The translations under genes were made by a program, and so were the position numbers. The notes under the pieces were generated by a model. That model did no database searches. It was not told the DNA's origin and saw only the letters and a list, made by a program, of their open reading frames with translations. From Heterohyrax brucei (taxonomy: Eukaryota > Chordata > Mammalia > Hyracoidea > Procaviidae), in assembly GCA_028571685.1 (NCBI GenBank), contig CM053152.1, positions 20,158,001 to 20,222,000 of the forward strand: 64,000 bases of DNA, written 5' to 3'. Positions 23,261 to 33,716 of this stretch are shown one piece after another (position 1 is the first letter of the stretch; the number at the start of each line of letters is the position of its first letter).

Positions 23261-24218
23261 TTAGTGGTTTTGTTCTTCTAAGCCAGAGCCAAGAACTTCT
23301 TTCAGTATTTCTTGTAGTTTTGGTTTGGTTTTTGCAAAGTCTCTGAGTTTCTGTTTATCTGGGAATGTCTTAATTTCATTTTTGTATTTGAAAGATAGTT
23401 TTGCAGGATATATAATTCTTGGTTGGAAGTTCTTCTCCTTCAAGACTTTGAATGTGTCATACCACTGTCTCCGTGCCAGCATGGTTTCTGCTGAGAAATC
23501 TAAAGAGAGCCTATAGGGTCTCCCCCTGAATGTTAGCTTTGCTTTGAGTCTTGCTGCCTTTAAGAGTTGTTGCTTATGTTTCATTTTGTTAAGTTTGATT
23601 ATAATATGTCTTGGAGTCTTTCTTTTGAGATCTATATTGGGTGGCGTACGATATGCATCTGAGATGTCTATATTCTCTTCCTTCATGATTTCTGGGAAGT
23701 TTTCTTTCAGCAGCTCAGCAACAATACTCTCTGTGTTCTCAGATGTCTCACCCTGTTCAGGGACTCCAATTAATCGTTGGTTGTTCCTCTTAATAGAGTC
23801 CCGCATGCTTCTTAATACTTCTTCATTTTTCTTGTTACTTTTTTCTGATTTCTGCTCATAGACGCTGGCATCAGTAGCTCTGTCTTCGAATCAGAAATTC
23901 TTTTTTCCATTTCTTCCATTCTGTTTTCTTGGCTTTGCATGGAAGTTTCTATGTCTTTGATTTTGTTCTTGATCTGTTGGATTTCAGTGTACTGGTGTTC
24001 CATCAGATCGAACAGCTTGTTTAATTTCTCCTTTTGTTCTGCTGCATTTTGATAAGGTCTAGAAGGGCTCTGTATATAATCCTTTTGTACTCACTTTCTG
24101 ATGTCTTCATATAAATTTCTTCATCTGAAAAACTCCTTGGTTGCTTTGTTTGGGAGCCTTCTGAAGCCATGGGTGATTTCTTGTATGTCACAAATTTCTG
24201 TTGCTTTTTCGGTCCCAT
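23261..24218 (-). pseudogene. L1 ORF1 (RNA-binding chaperone), near complete but frameshifted
   Basis: ORF1 protein forms trimers that coat L1 RNA. Three consecutive minus-strand pieces cover it. The N-terminal piece is 24218-24021 (MGPKKQQKFVTYKK...). The coiled-coil piece is 24003-23812 (repeating Glu/Lys/Ile heptads). The RRM plus C-terminal domain piece is 23806-23261, including RLIGVPEQGE and LDFSAETMLARRQWYD. At least two breaks separate the pieces. The N-terminal basic region, coil and CTD order is that expected of L1 ORF1p. Confidence 0.9.
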
Positions 24219-25208
24219 GTGAGTAAGTAAAGGCTGGAAGAGATACTGTGAGGATAGACTGCAGATGTCTCTCTAGGCTATTTTAAAATGTAAAGCAAAA
24301 GGTATCTGACCACTTCCCAAGTCAGTCAGGTTTTCACTTGTAGAGGTCCCTTTTCTCAAATGGCAAAGTAAGCACCACTATATCCAACCCCGGATAAAAC
24401 AAACTAGTTCAGAATACAGCAATGCTACTGCCCTGTTGGCCTCTGCTGACAGGGCCCAGCCTTAGGTGACACTGTGTAGAGTACTGCTTTTGTGGTGGAA
24501 AAGCCCTCTTCTGTGGGCAGGCTCTGGCTCCCAAGCTAAGAATTAAGTCCAGCTGCAGCCACTGTATCCAAGATGGTGTCCTCCACACAGGCAGCAGATA
24601 GAGGGGCTAAAGGTGCCGAGAGGTGGTGATTCCTCTGTTTCTGTTTCAGGACCCCTACCATAGCCAGCACTGTGTAAATTACTGCTTTTCTGTCAGAGAA
24701 GCGCTGTCCTGTTTGCAGGTGCTGGCTCCCAGGCTAAGAATTAGGTCCCGCTAGAATCTCCGTACCCAACATGGCGTCCTGCACACTGACTGCGAAATTC
24801 TGTACAAACCCTGCTGTGGCAGAGAAAAAAACGACAGGCCCACAGTGGCTAGATGAACAGAGTCCTAAGCCCGGCTCTGAAAATATGGGAATTTCACCTG
24901 TCTATTCCCCCAGCAGTGCGCTGCTAGGCAAGACCCAGCTCCACCCACCAGCCAAGACAGAGAAAAAAAAGTCAAAATGGTGCGTTTACCTTCAATCCGT
25001 GAGAGCCAGCACTAGCCAGGCGCGGGAGTCAGCGAAAGAGAGGAGGTTTTCCACTCAGTGGTATGAAGTGCAAAGTAACAGCCCTGTGCCGTGTCCTGGG
25101 GCTGATTAGGTGATCAGAAGGCTCCATTTGATTATCAATCAGGTCTTTGTTTCCAGAGGGATATAAGGAGACATGTGCTTAGTCCGTCATCTTGACTCCG
25201 CCCCCTGT

Positions 25209-25221
25209 ATTTAATATTTTT
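25209..25221. repeat. Right target-site duplication of the L1 5' half
   Basis: An exact copy of 22664-22676, immediately outside the L1 5' end. Confidence 0.75.
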
Positions 25222-25461
25222 AACCAATTATCATTTAGGAAAGAAAAAAAGCCTTGTGCTGCCTTTTTTTTTTGTTACCCATAGATGTAACTTCTTTCCT
25301 CTTTTAGGCACTCATTTATGTTTTAGCTAATTAATTTTCAAAGCTACTTAGTACATATTTTAAAGGAACAAAAGAATGTAAAATACAAATTTCACTTTTT
25401 CTCCTGATAACAGTATTGTTTTTCTATTAATCTTGTCAAAAAATTATCTTTCAGTTTGCTT

Positions 25462-28015
25462 GATCTTTTTTAAATTTTTTTTATACTCAGTCCCACTGGT
25501 CGCTGGTAACCATCAAAGATTATGTGTATAAACCTTTCAGGAGTTTTCATAGTAGTGGTCTCACGTAACATCTGTCCCTCTATAACTGACTTATTTCACT
25601 CAGCATAGTTTGCTCTATGTTATGAAATGACATCCGGTTTTACCAGCATTATCTCGTAAAAACACTGTCCATTTCCCCCTTAATGGACTTTTGGCCTTTG
25701 TGGAAGATCACGTGACAAGAAATGGATGAATTTACATCTGGGTTCTCAGTTCTGTTCCACTGGTCAGTGTATCTGTTGTCATACTAGTACCAGGTGTGTT
25801 TCTAAGGTGTGTCTCTTATAGACAGAGTATTGATGAATACTGTTTTTTTAAAATTCATCCTGTTACTGTCTCTTTATGAGTACATTTAGGTCATTTACAT
25901 TCAGTTTAATCATTGATAAGTATGAATTTATTGCTATCATTTTTGTAGTGCTTTCTTTTTGTGAGGCTGACATTTTCTTTGTTCCCCTTACTGTCCTGTG
26001 CTGAATTCTTTTGGCATGTGGATTTCTTTTTCATTTCTTCTATTTTGGGGGATGTTGATTTTATTGAGACTTTCTGTTTTCCTTCTTTATTTTGAATGAG
26101 TAGGTTTATTAACTTTCTTCATGGTTATCTTGAAATTTACCCTTGTCTTCCTAGATCTGAACCATTCTGTTATTTGCTGGCAGCACCTTGCCTTCAACTC
26201 CTTTAGAAAGTTTCATACATACACTGTTTATTTCTTCTATTGTTCCCAGGTTGTTGCCATTTACAAATTAACTTCCCTGAGTTCCCTGTTGTAATTTTTT
26301 TGGTTTTGGATAGTCCTTGGAAGTTCATTTCCTAGGTTGGTATCTGGCTGGTACAATCTTGCACTCTAGATTTGAACTATGGTCTGATATTTTGTGTTCT
26401 CAGACTAAAATACTCTAATAATTCTTGTAAGTTTGGTTTGGTTTTTATAGATCCCTTAATCTGAATAAGAGTTTTGCAGGATGTGGTATTCTTGGCTGCC
26501 AATTTTTTTTCTTTCGAAGTTTTATATTTATCATCTCATTGCCCTCTTTGCCTACATGGTTTCTGCCAAATAATCAAGGCTTAATCTTATTATTTCTCCT
26601 CTGTATGTGACTGTTTTTCTCCAGCTGCTCTCAGAATTCTCTCTGCCTTTGGATTTGGAGAATGTAATTATGATACACCTTGGTGATGTTCTTTTGGATC
26701 TAACCTCTATTGGGTCTGTTGAGCTTTATGGATAGTCAGCTTTTCATCTTTGATGACATCAGGGTAGTTTTCTGGCAGCAGTTCTTCAAAGATTCATTCT
26801 CTGTTTTCTGATTTTTGCCTCTGTTCTGGAACCCCTGTCACCAATTTTTGTTTTCAATTGTACCCCACATCATTCTCAGGTTTCTTCATTTTCCTTTGTT
26901 CTTTTTTTTGTGGTTTTTCCTCAAACAGAGACGTAGCCAAGTATTTATCTTCAGTTTCACTGATTCTGTGTTCTATGATTCCAAACCTGCTCCTCAGCCT
27001 TTTTACAACACTGTCCGTTTCTGAAATCTTGTTGTTTATCTTTTGGATTTCTAATTGCTGTTTTTGTATGATTTCTAGTTGTGAGTTTATTTTGGTAGTT
27101 TGTTCCGTTGTTATTTTCATGGATTCTGCCTTGAATTTGTCAGCCTTTTCCAAGGCTTTGCCTGTGTTCCCCCCCCCTGCTTTTTCTTTCAACTCTTGAA
27201 TAGCTCTGAATATTAGAGATTTGAATTCCCTATCAGGTAATTCTAGTGCCCTTTCTTCTACTGGAAAGTCACGTGGCATTTCATTTTTGACACTTACTGG
27301 AATATTCCTGTCGTTTCTTTCTTTCTTTCTTTTTTAATGTTTTGATATCATCTGCTACCTTTGGGCCAACCAGTAGTTGTTTTCTTTGTCTATTGATTGT
27401 AGGTATGTTTGTTCTGTCCTTCTTTTTTGTTTTATTTGGTTATGTCATAGCAGGTAGGCTGTGTATTCTATGTTGTTTTTTCATCTGTGGTTATGATATT
27501 TTTCACCTCTTTGTCCAGTGGACAGAGGCAGTCTCTCAGCTATAGTGCAGTAGGGCTGGTCCAGCATGTGATCTGTATTCTGCTGGGAGCTCCTGAAGGT
27601 GCTTTCCTGTATGCACTATATGTCAATCTTTAATGTAGGTGTGGCCAGTTCAAGTGCAGAGACGCTACACCTCCTTGCTGGCTGAGCCATTACAGCTAGC
27701 CAGGAGGCATCTAGGGTAGAGCAACAGAAAGAAGACGAAGGCTCAGAAAGTGTGTCTTGCCTGTTACCAAGTAGTTTGTCTTCTACTAAGACCTCCTTGC
27801 ATCTACTTTCCTGTGCTCCTTGTCTGCCTGTCTCCAACAGGTGGCCAAGATGGTGAATCAGTGTTGGGTTAGGTGACAGAGAACTTTCTGTCTGTATTCT
27901 GTCAGTTTCATATTCAATTCTGTTTTGGGCTGAGACTTCACATTCCAGGAGTTTCACTTACTTTTTGGGTCCTTGCTGTAGAGAGACTGTACGGTGCTTT
28001 TATCCATGATGCTGT
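25462..28015 (-). mobile_element. Internally deleted L1 or HAL1-like element
   Basis: On the minus strand it has a GC-moderate 5' region (about 28015-27290), an ORF1 (27279 to about 26450), the beginning of an endonuclease-like region (about 26000-25820), then a jump near 25800 straight to a late-ORF2 'YWYK..W..TE'-like region (25800-25690) and 3' UTR-like sequence to about 25462. Most of ORF2 is missing. Retention of ORF1 without most of ORF2 is the HAL1 layout, but a simple internal deletion fits equally well. Confidence 0.6.
26854..27279 (-). pseudogene. L1/HAL1 ORF1 N-terminal and coiled-coil part
   Basis: This is 141 residues: an N-terminal 'RALELPDREFKSLIFRAIQE' region, a long coiled coil (about residues 55-115, Gln/Lys/Ile-rich) and a basic segment. 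The C-terminal RRM/CTD continues in other frames down to about 26450, where a 'LSDFLAE.M..RQ'-like block is partly readable. It is more diverged than the ORF1 at 23261-24218. Confidence 0.75.
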
Positions 28016-28600
28016 GTTGGCTGAAAGTCTCTAAGTTACTTTTTACAAATACACCTTTTAAAGATAATGCTTGAGATTAAGTTTGGATTTTTTTGTTTCT
28101 TCACTTTTACCCCTTTCATTCTCCCTCTAATGTTATATTTACTTGGAGATTTGTTATTTTACTGTCCTTTGCAAAGGGTAGCAAGTGACTGGCCATGGAT
28201 TATCTTTTAGTTGTTTAACGTTTGGAGGTAAGGCAGGACACAGCTAGACACTGATTATTTGCCAGTAGTGATCAAAGGGCAAGAGCGCAGCAGCCATATA
28301 CCAGGAGGCCAGAAGATGGCGGTATTGTCCACAAAGTAGACCAACCCTCTTAACTCTGGATTGTTGGAACTATTTTAAGCCCCTATGCATTTTCAAAATA
28401 CACGCAATATCTAAACTTTTAATGTAACAAACTCTGAGAATTTTTATCCCCTATGTTTACTCAAGAGGTTGTCTGTGTTTGTGACTGAAAACCACACAAG
28501 GAATTAGAACAATCTTTGACTCTCAGGGCCTAAGGATGCTATTCGGCATATAGATGGTTATCACCCTATTCAAAAAAGAGTAGTACAGGATACAGCGGAT
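28016..28600. other. Unassigned interval upstream of the SPIRE1 island
   Basis: I recognise no repeat or gene here. It is the only stretch of more than 500 bp directly upstream of the SPIRE1 promoter that is free of obvious repeats, so it is the natural place to look for proximal regulatory elements. Confidence 0.5.
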
Positions 28601-29132
28601 GAGCTAGGGGGCGGCCAGAAGTAGTACAAATCCGGTAGTCAGGGGAAATTACGTCAGGCTTGAAGGAAGCAAGCTTGAGGGCAGAGGGTTCGGACTTCGT
28701 GTAGTGGGATCAAGGTACAGTGGGAGGAATGCAGCTCTTGTGATGTAGGCTGCAGCCAGCTGAAGCTTGGTGACCCTGGACCTTTTGCACCTCTGGCCAC
28801 TACTGCCCTCCCAAGGGTGGTGCAGGGCTCTTGGGCGGGGAGGCTGGAGGGAGGGGTCCGGGGCGGGGCTTGGGGTCGGTTGGGGGCGGTGTGATGGGCC
28901 TCAGAGGCGGGGCGTGGCTTCAGCTGAGGAGTGGAGCCACAGGCGGGGCGGGGCCCGCAGTGGACGCCATCGCGGTGTTAGGATCCTGCCGGCAGGCAGC
29001 TGGCGCCTGTCAGTGGCGGTCACCCGTGTCCTCCTCCGTTCCGCCCGAGGCCGTGCAGAGCCCTCGCCTCAACATCGCGCTGGCAGTTGGCGGCGCGCAG
29101 CGGTGGCTGGGCTTGTCGCTGGCGACTCAGGG
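28600..29132 (+). promoter_or_regulatory. SPIRE1: SPIRE1 promoter region, GC-box type
   Basis: GC boxes of GGGCGG type lie at 28833-28840, 28860-28868, 28882-28889, 28905-28913 and 28942-28954. Farther upstream there is a CRE-like 'ttacgtca' at 28649-28656 and an ETS-like 'accggat' on the minus strand at 28630-28636. There is no TATA box in a sensible place. This matches a housekeeping-style, dispersed-start promoter. The transcription start cannot be fixed from sequence; about 28960-29100 is my inference. Confidence 0.7.
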
Positions 29133-29168
29133 ATGCTGCTGCGCGCAGTAACCATGCTCTGCCGCTGA
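29133..29168 (+). promoter_or_regulatory. SPIRE1: Upstream ORF in the SPIRE1 5' leader (11 codons)
   Basis: ATG at 29133, a second in-frame ATG at 29154, TGA at 29166-29168; the product would be [11 protein letters not shown]. It is in a different frame from the main ORF and ends 29 bp before the main ATG. It acts on translation only if the transcript starts upstream of 29133, which is likely but not shown. Confidence 0.55.
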
Positions 29169-29197
29169 AGTGGCGCCGCAGTCGCCTGCTGTTGGGG

Positions 29198-29525
29198 ATG
29201 GCGCAGCACAGGGCGGCCGCAGTGCGGCCGGAGGAGGATCATATGAGCCCGAGCAGCAGCAGTGGCGGCGGCGCCGAGGCGCCTGGCGCAGCCGAGGGCC
29301 CGCGCGACGCGCTGAGCCTGGAAGAGATCCTGCGACTCTACAACCAGCCCATCAACGAGGAGCAGGCGTGGGCCGTGTGCTTCCAGTGCTGCGGTTCCCT
29401 GTGCGCCGGGGACGCCCGGGGACGCCGGGCCCCCCGCTCGCGAGCGCTCTCGGCCGCGCAGATCCGGCTCTGGAGGGACGGTACCGTCACGCTGGTGCCC
29501 ACCGGGGAGCAGCTCCCCGATACGG
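29198..29525 (+). CDS. SPIRE1: SPIRE1, first coding exon (actin nucleator; start of KIND domain)
   Basis: Spire proteins nucleate actin filaments through WH2 repeats and bind formin-2-type FH2 tails through the N-terminal KIND domain, on vesicle membranes. This exon encodes 109 residues plus one base of the next codon. Residues 1-36 are a low-complexity Ser/Gly/Ala-rich leader. The KIND domain begins at about residue 37 ([20 protein letters not shown], then [12 protein letters not shown] to residue 68), followed by an Arg-rich link and [16 protein letters not shown] at 86-101. [12 protein letters not shown] and the following Cys-rich segment match my memory of mammalian SPIRE1 rather than SPIRE2, which is more diverged here. 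The ATG at 29198 has a purine at -3 and G at +4, and no in-frame ATG lies upstream in the open frame. The exon ends at a G|GTGAGC donor. WH2, FYVE-like and C-terminal regions are outside the window. The leader differs from the human one as I remember it. Confidence 0.93.
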
Positions 29526-29531
29526 GTGAGC
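29526..29531 (+). promoter_or_regulatory. SPIRE1: 5' splice site of SPIRE1 exon 1
   Basis: 'G|gtgagc' fits the donor consensus and immediately follows the point where similarity to the KIND domain ends. It splits a codon after its first base (phase 1). The open frame runs on to 29776 without resembling SPIRE1. Confidence 0.85.
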
Positions 29532-29831
29532 GCCGTTTCGGGGCCTGGGGGATCAGAGCTGAGTCGGCAGGTGCACAAAGACCGGCTGTCAGGAGGCAGC
29601 TCAGAGCGCCCGCGACGTGGTCGGTACCGGGCCCTCTTCTGGGGAGGCGGTTTGCGATTCCCCACACTGCCTATGCTCACAGCAGCTGCAGTCTGCTCGT
29701 CTGGGAAATTGATGTGGGTGGGTTCTCTCAAATAACGTCTGTGTGCTGGTCTTGGGTGTGGGCCGGGGGAATATGAGGCTGTGTAAAGGATCAGTCATCC
29801 TGTGCGGCCTTGTCCAGGATAGTTCATTCTG

Positions 29832-30330
29832 GGCCGAATAGTGTTTTAAATTGTTAGTGTTATCCCTTCAGTTTGGAAATGCAAAGGACCCGGAGAAGAA
29901 TGTTGCTATTTAGGGAGAAATAAAAGAAGTTACATGAATTTTGGCTCCTGGAAGTTAGAAAATAGCTTATTTATTTGCCATGTGTTAAAATTTGTTGTAA
30001 TGAAATATATGAGCTTTTAATGTGAAAAGTTGACATTATGTCCAGATAAATAGATTAAAAAATTTTAGTTCACTGTCTAATGTAAATTCTTCAGGATTAT
30101 CACCTGACAGTACCTACAGTAAGAATTTATTTAAATTTTTTTTTCACGGTCGATAATAGGTTTTTTTCTATCAGTTTTTATTTAATTGGGTCTTTTGGAA
30201 AGCTGATCTACTAAAAAATGGAAAGCCAACCCACCCTCACTTGTAAAAAGTTGATGAAAATCTCAAAATGCTTCAGGTGAAAGATGTAATTTAGAGCCAA
30301 TTAGTAAAATGGCATATAATGAAAAACCCA
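29832..30330. other. Unassigned proximal intron sequence
   Basis: AT-rich, with no repeat or exon recognised. It contains T-runs near 30130-30170. Confidence 0.5.
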
Positions 30331-30815
30331 TGTCTTAGTCATTTAATGCTGCTTTAGCAGAAACACGCTAAGTGATTGGCTTTAAAAAGAGAAATTTTAT
30401 TTTGTCACAGTCCACTAGGCTAAAAGTCCGAATTCGGGGGAAAGCTCTCTGTTGGCTCTGGAGGAAGGTCCTTGTTGTCAGTCTTCTTCTCTTCCCCTGG
30501 CCTGGGAGCTTCTGAGGCTCAGGGACCCCAGGTCCTCTCTAAAGGACCACAGTTCATTCCTGACTCTACTTCTTGATGGTGTGAGGTCCCCTAATTCTCT
30601 GCTTCCCTGTCCTTTATATCCCAAGAGATTGCCTCAAGGCACAGTACAGTCTTAACAGTTGAGTCCTGCCATACCAACACAGCTGCTGTCCATTCTCCCT
30701 CATCAACATCAGAGAGGCATGGTTTACAGCATATGGGTACATCACACAAAACCAGAAATCATGGCCTAGTGCAATGGCTACAGATGTTGTTGGGGGACAC
30801 ATTCAACCTATGACA
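30331..30815 (-). mobile_element. MaLR/MLT1-like solo LTR, well preserved
   Basis: It starts 'tgtcttagtcatttaatgct' and ends 'acattcaacctatgaca', a clear TG...CA pair at 485 bp. It shares 'ttttattttgtcacagtcca', 'ggctctggaggaaggtcctt', 'tttatatcccaagagattgc' and 'ctcaaggcacagtacag' with the sense copy at 47150-47648. No internal region is attached. Confidence 0.85.
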
Positions 30816-31276
30816 CCCTATCTAGCTTGATTAAAGTGAGGAACATTCAAGATTATAGTTGTCAGTTCATTCATTTCCATCAAAACATTTATTTAAAACC
30901 AATCTTTTTATCATTTTGTTGAGATTATTTCATTTCTTTTTAATAGTTCTCAGTTTATTTGACATTTTTATTGCTTTTAAACTTGGACTTCATATTAGTG
31001 GGAAGTACCTTGCAATCAGTTATTTACAGTTATTAAAATGATATGAAAAAGATGTTTAAAAATACAGCAGAGCTGTGCCTTGGGACCTGGAATTTCAAGA
31101 AGGAAAGTGGTTTGTGTGCTAGCTGGTTTTAGAAACAGCACTGGTAGTAGTGATTTCTGGAAAGAACAAACCCCAGGTCATGTTGTCTTTAACTTCATCC
31201 CAAATAGTGAAGTTTTAACTATGTTTGTGACTTGACTAGTAGTTAAGTTGTCAAAGATTGAGAAATCCTGGTGGTA
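30816..31276. other. Unassigned interval
   Basis: I see no repeat or exon that I can name. Confidence 0.5.
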
Positions 31277-32510
31277 GGTTTTTTTTTTAATTGTGATTAA
31301 GTGAAAGTATACAATCCAAATTGGTTTTGCATGCCCACCTATCTGCAGCATCTTCTGCTCTCCCCACTCAGTAACAGCACACTCTCCATTCCATACTTCC
31401 AGTGTCCCCTCAGCAAATATCTGTCCCTTCTTCTCCACACTCTTCTCTTCCATCTAGGAAGAGACCAATAGGATCACCTCCTATAAATGCATAGAGCCAT
31501 AAAATATGCATACCATATGGTCACACTGCGTCCATGAGTCCAGTCCATTCTTATCTGAAGAGTTGACCTCATTACTGGTTTCCAGGCAGGGCCAGCAGCA
31601 GGTCAAGGGCCATGTTCCCAGGGGAGCATCAAGGGTATTGGACCATCAGTTCAGGTCTTTTAGTAGAGGTCTTGGGCTGTAACTCTTTTTTTGTCTTGTT
31701 GCCTCAGGGACTCTACATTGTGTCCTCTGTCATGACTATCTTTGGTGGTGGCCGGGCACCATCTGGTTTTTCTGGTCTCATGTTGATACAATCACCCATT
31801 CATGTGAGTCCTTCTGTCTTCCGGGTTCTTTTCTCCTTGTGTCTTTGATGTTCTCGGTGATAGTCTGTTCCAGTTGAGTTGGGACCATTTGGTGTACCTC
31901 AGATGGAAGCTTGCTAGCTTTTAAGACTCCAGATGCCACTCACCTATATGGGATGCAGAAGACTCTCCTAGCAATAGACTGGTTATGCCAGTTGGCCTCG
32001 ATGTCCCCTGAATACATGGTCCCTACTAATCTATCCTTTGAAATGTCGGGTTCAGTTTAGAAAACCTTTCCGTTTATGGTGAAGTCCAGTTAAGTTGTTC
32101 TACTCTTTACTACGTGCTGTCACTGCTTTCACGTAACCAAATTTCTGTTGACTGTCTAATCTGTGACCCACCTTTTTTCTCCCTCGCCACCCTTGTGGCC
32201 ATCAGACAGTCTTTTCTTCTGTGTATAAGTCTATTTTTAAGCCCTTATAGCAGAAGTCTCATAATATTTGTACTTCTGCCACTGCCTGGTTTCACTCTGC
32301 ATAATGTCTTCCAGGTAAAACCAGCTTGTGAGATGCTTCCTAAAATCATCATTGTTCTTTATCATTGCATAGTGTTCCACGGAATATATGTACCATAGTT
32401 TATCCATTCGTGTAATGATGGGCATCTAGATTGATTCTATCTTTTTGCTATTATGGACAGTGCTGCAGTAAACGTTTGTGCGCATGTGCCTTTACGAAAC
32501 AATTTAAAAT
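31277..32510 (-). mobile_element. L1 3' end, antisense, 5'-truncated
   Basis: Poly(T) at 31279-31289 marks the 3' end. The shared 3' UTR follows to about 32270. Then comes the end of ORF2 in reverse, including 'ctttatcattgcatagtgtt' and 'ctttttgctattatggacag', which encodes a MDKLWYIYSVEHYAMI segment on the minus strand. It breaks off near 32510. No clear target-site duplication is seen. Confidence 0.9.
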
Positions 32511-33104
32511 TAGAACCTTATGCTGAAATGATTATTTTGTGTGTTATTAGTAGGAATGATAACGTATCAACTGCTAGGTAGTACAGTGTAAGGAGAGAAA
32601 AATGAGTGGAGAAACCAGCAGCCATTTGACTTCTCCATAGTTCTCATTACTTGTAGTAACACTTTTGGAGATAGCCTAGTTAGAGTTGTTGATACAGTCT
32701 TGAGCATTTTAGGGCATACTGATTAAAAATATTTAGGAAGTTCATACTAAAATATTGTTTATATTAGTTAGTTTCTTCCCAGGATTTATAAGTGGTTGCA
32801 TGGCTGTGGAAGACATATAATATTCAATCTTGATTCTTAACTCCAAATGATTTGGTATCATGCACCCTGTAGAAATTGTTTTTTTTTTTAAAAATGATGA
32901 ACATTTCCGTTATCGTTGTAATTGCTGTCAAGTTGACTACGGACTTCTGTATAAGGTATATAATGTGACTCGTGATATGCAACATTTTTGTTTTTACACA
33001 TTATTGATTTATTTTCTAAATGGAAGTATAAGGAAGTTAAGAGACTTGTTTGGGGTCAGACTATTAACTCAGAGAACCAAATCCAGGACTTTTACTCTCT
33101 AGGC
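32511..33104. other. Unassigned interval
   Basis: AT-rich intronic sequence with no feature I can name. Confidence 0.5.
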
Positions 33105-33615
33105 TTTGTAGTATTGTGGAGTAAGACAGGTTCTGATATGAATGGGAATTGTGATTCCTTCTTTTCCCAACTGGGTGGCTTTCTGTAACTTCCTTCACTG
33201 CCCTGATTCTGGCCCTCTCATGTGTAAAATGAGAGTAGATCACTGTCTTTACCAGGAAGCGATTTAAGTAAGGGCAGTGTGGTTTCAGTGGTAGAATTCT
33301 CATCTTCCGTGTAGAAGAGCCAATTTGATTCCCAGTAGTGCACCTCATGTACAGTCAGCACCAGTCTGAACAGACTGAGACTATGAAGAAAAGCCTCATA
33401 TTCTGCTTATGAAGATCTCAGTGAAAACTCTCTTTATCACAACAGTCCGACCTGATGGCATAGGAGTGGTCAGCATTTCATTCCTTGTGCATGGGGATAC
33501 CATGAGTTGTGGTAACTTGATGGCAGTAACAACGGCAACTACAGAGGTTTAGATATGATACATGTGAAGACTAATAGAAGCTTGGTACAAAGTAGGTACT
33601 CAGTAAGTTTACTCT
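33105..33615 (+). mobile_element. MIR SINE split by a younger SINE
   Basis: The left part, 33105-33273, has a MIR-like order: 'gtattgtggagtaagacagg', 'taacttccttcactg', then 'gtgtaaaatgagagtagatc'. The right part, 33542-33615, ends 'gtacaaagtaggtactcagt', which resembles the MIR 3' end. The tRNA-Gly-type SINE lies between them. Confidence 0.55.
33274..33541 (+). mobile_element. tRNA-Gly-derived SINE with RTE tail
   Basis: The head at 33274-33345 follows tRNA-Gly closely: 'ggtttcagtggtagaattct' and the B-box-like 'tttgattccc'. The body contains 'acaacagtccgacctgatgg'. The tail 'agcatttcattccttgtgca' and 'accatgagttg', ending in (caa)-like sequence, matches the 3' end of the RTE LINE at 15420-15510. 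The SINE is an internal Pol III promoter fused to an RTE recognition tail. Confidence 0.88.
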
Positions 33616-33716
33616 CTTTTCTTCCCAATCAGCTGGTCCTTTCACACAGCCATGGTGACTCTAGGCCAGTAGTGGTGTGTTTTTATCCAGAATTGGGATA
33701 GATGTTTAACTTGGGG

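Larger units (their letters stand above)
22677..25205 (-). mobile_element. L1 LINE, 5' half only (5' UTR, ORF1, start of ORF2)
   Basis: On the minus strand the 5' UTR starts at 25205 with a 'gggggcggagtcaagatgac' head, which is typical of an L1 5' end. ORF1 follows (24218 to 23261), then an inter-ORF region of about 420 bp, then ORF2 from 22838. It stops after about 54 ORF2 codons at 22677. A 13-bp exact direct repeat flanks the whole unit. There is no poly(T) at the 3' side. Confidence 0.85.
28800..29660. other. SPIRE1: CpG island over SPIRE1 exon 1
   Basis: CpG dinucleotides are frequent from about 28830 to 29650 and nearly absent in the AT-rich flanks. It is the only such island in the window and is centred on the exon. 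Confidence 0.93.

Noticed and set aside
28767..29168. 133-codon + strand frame upstream of SPIRE1
   Set aside because: It lies in the promoter and 5' leader. Its composition (Gly/Arg/Trp) reflects GC boxes. Only its last 11 codons matter, as the upstream ORF.
29069..29731. 220-codon open frame on the minus strand across the SPIRE1 exon
   Set aside because: GC-rich sequence has few stops on either strand. Codons mirror the sense KIND-domain exon, there is no recognisable domain, and a shadow frame is the simpler reading.
29526..29776. Continuation of the SPIRE1 frame past the donor
   Set aside because: Similarity to SPIRE1 ends at the GTGAGC donor, and the rest looks like intron.
33274..33345. 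A functional tRNA-Gly gene
   Set aside because: The tRNA-like head has several mismatches in paired stems and continues into a SINE body and RTE tail.
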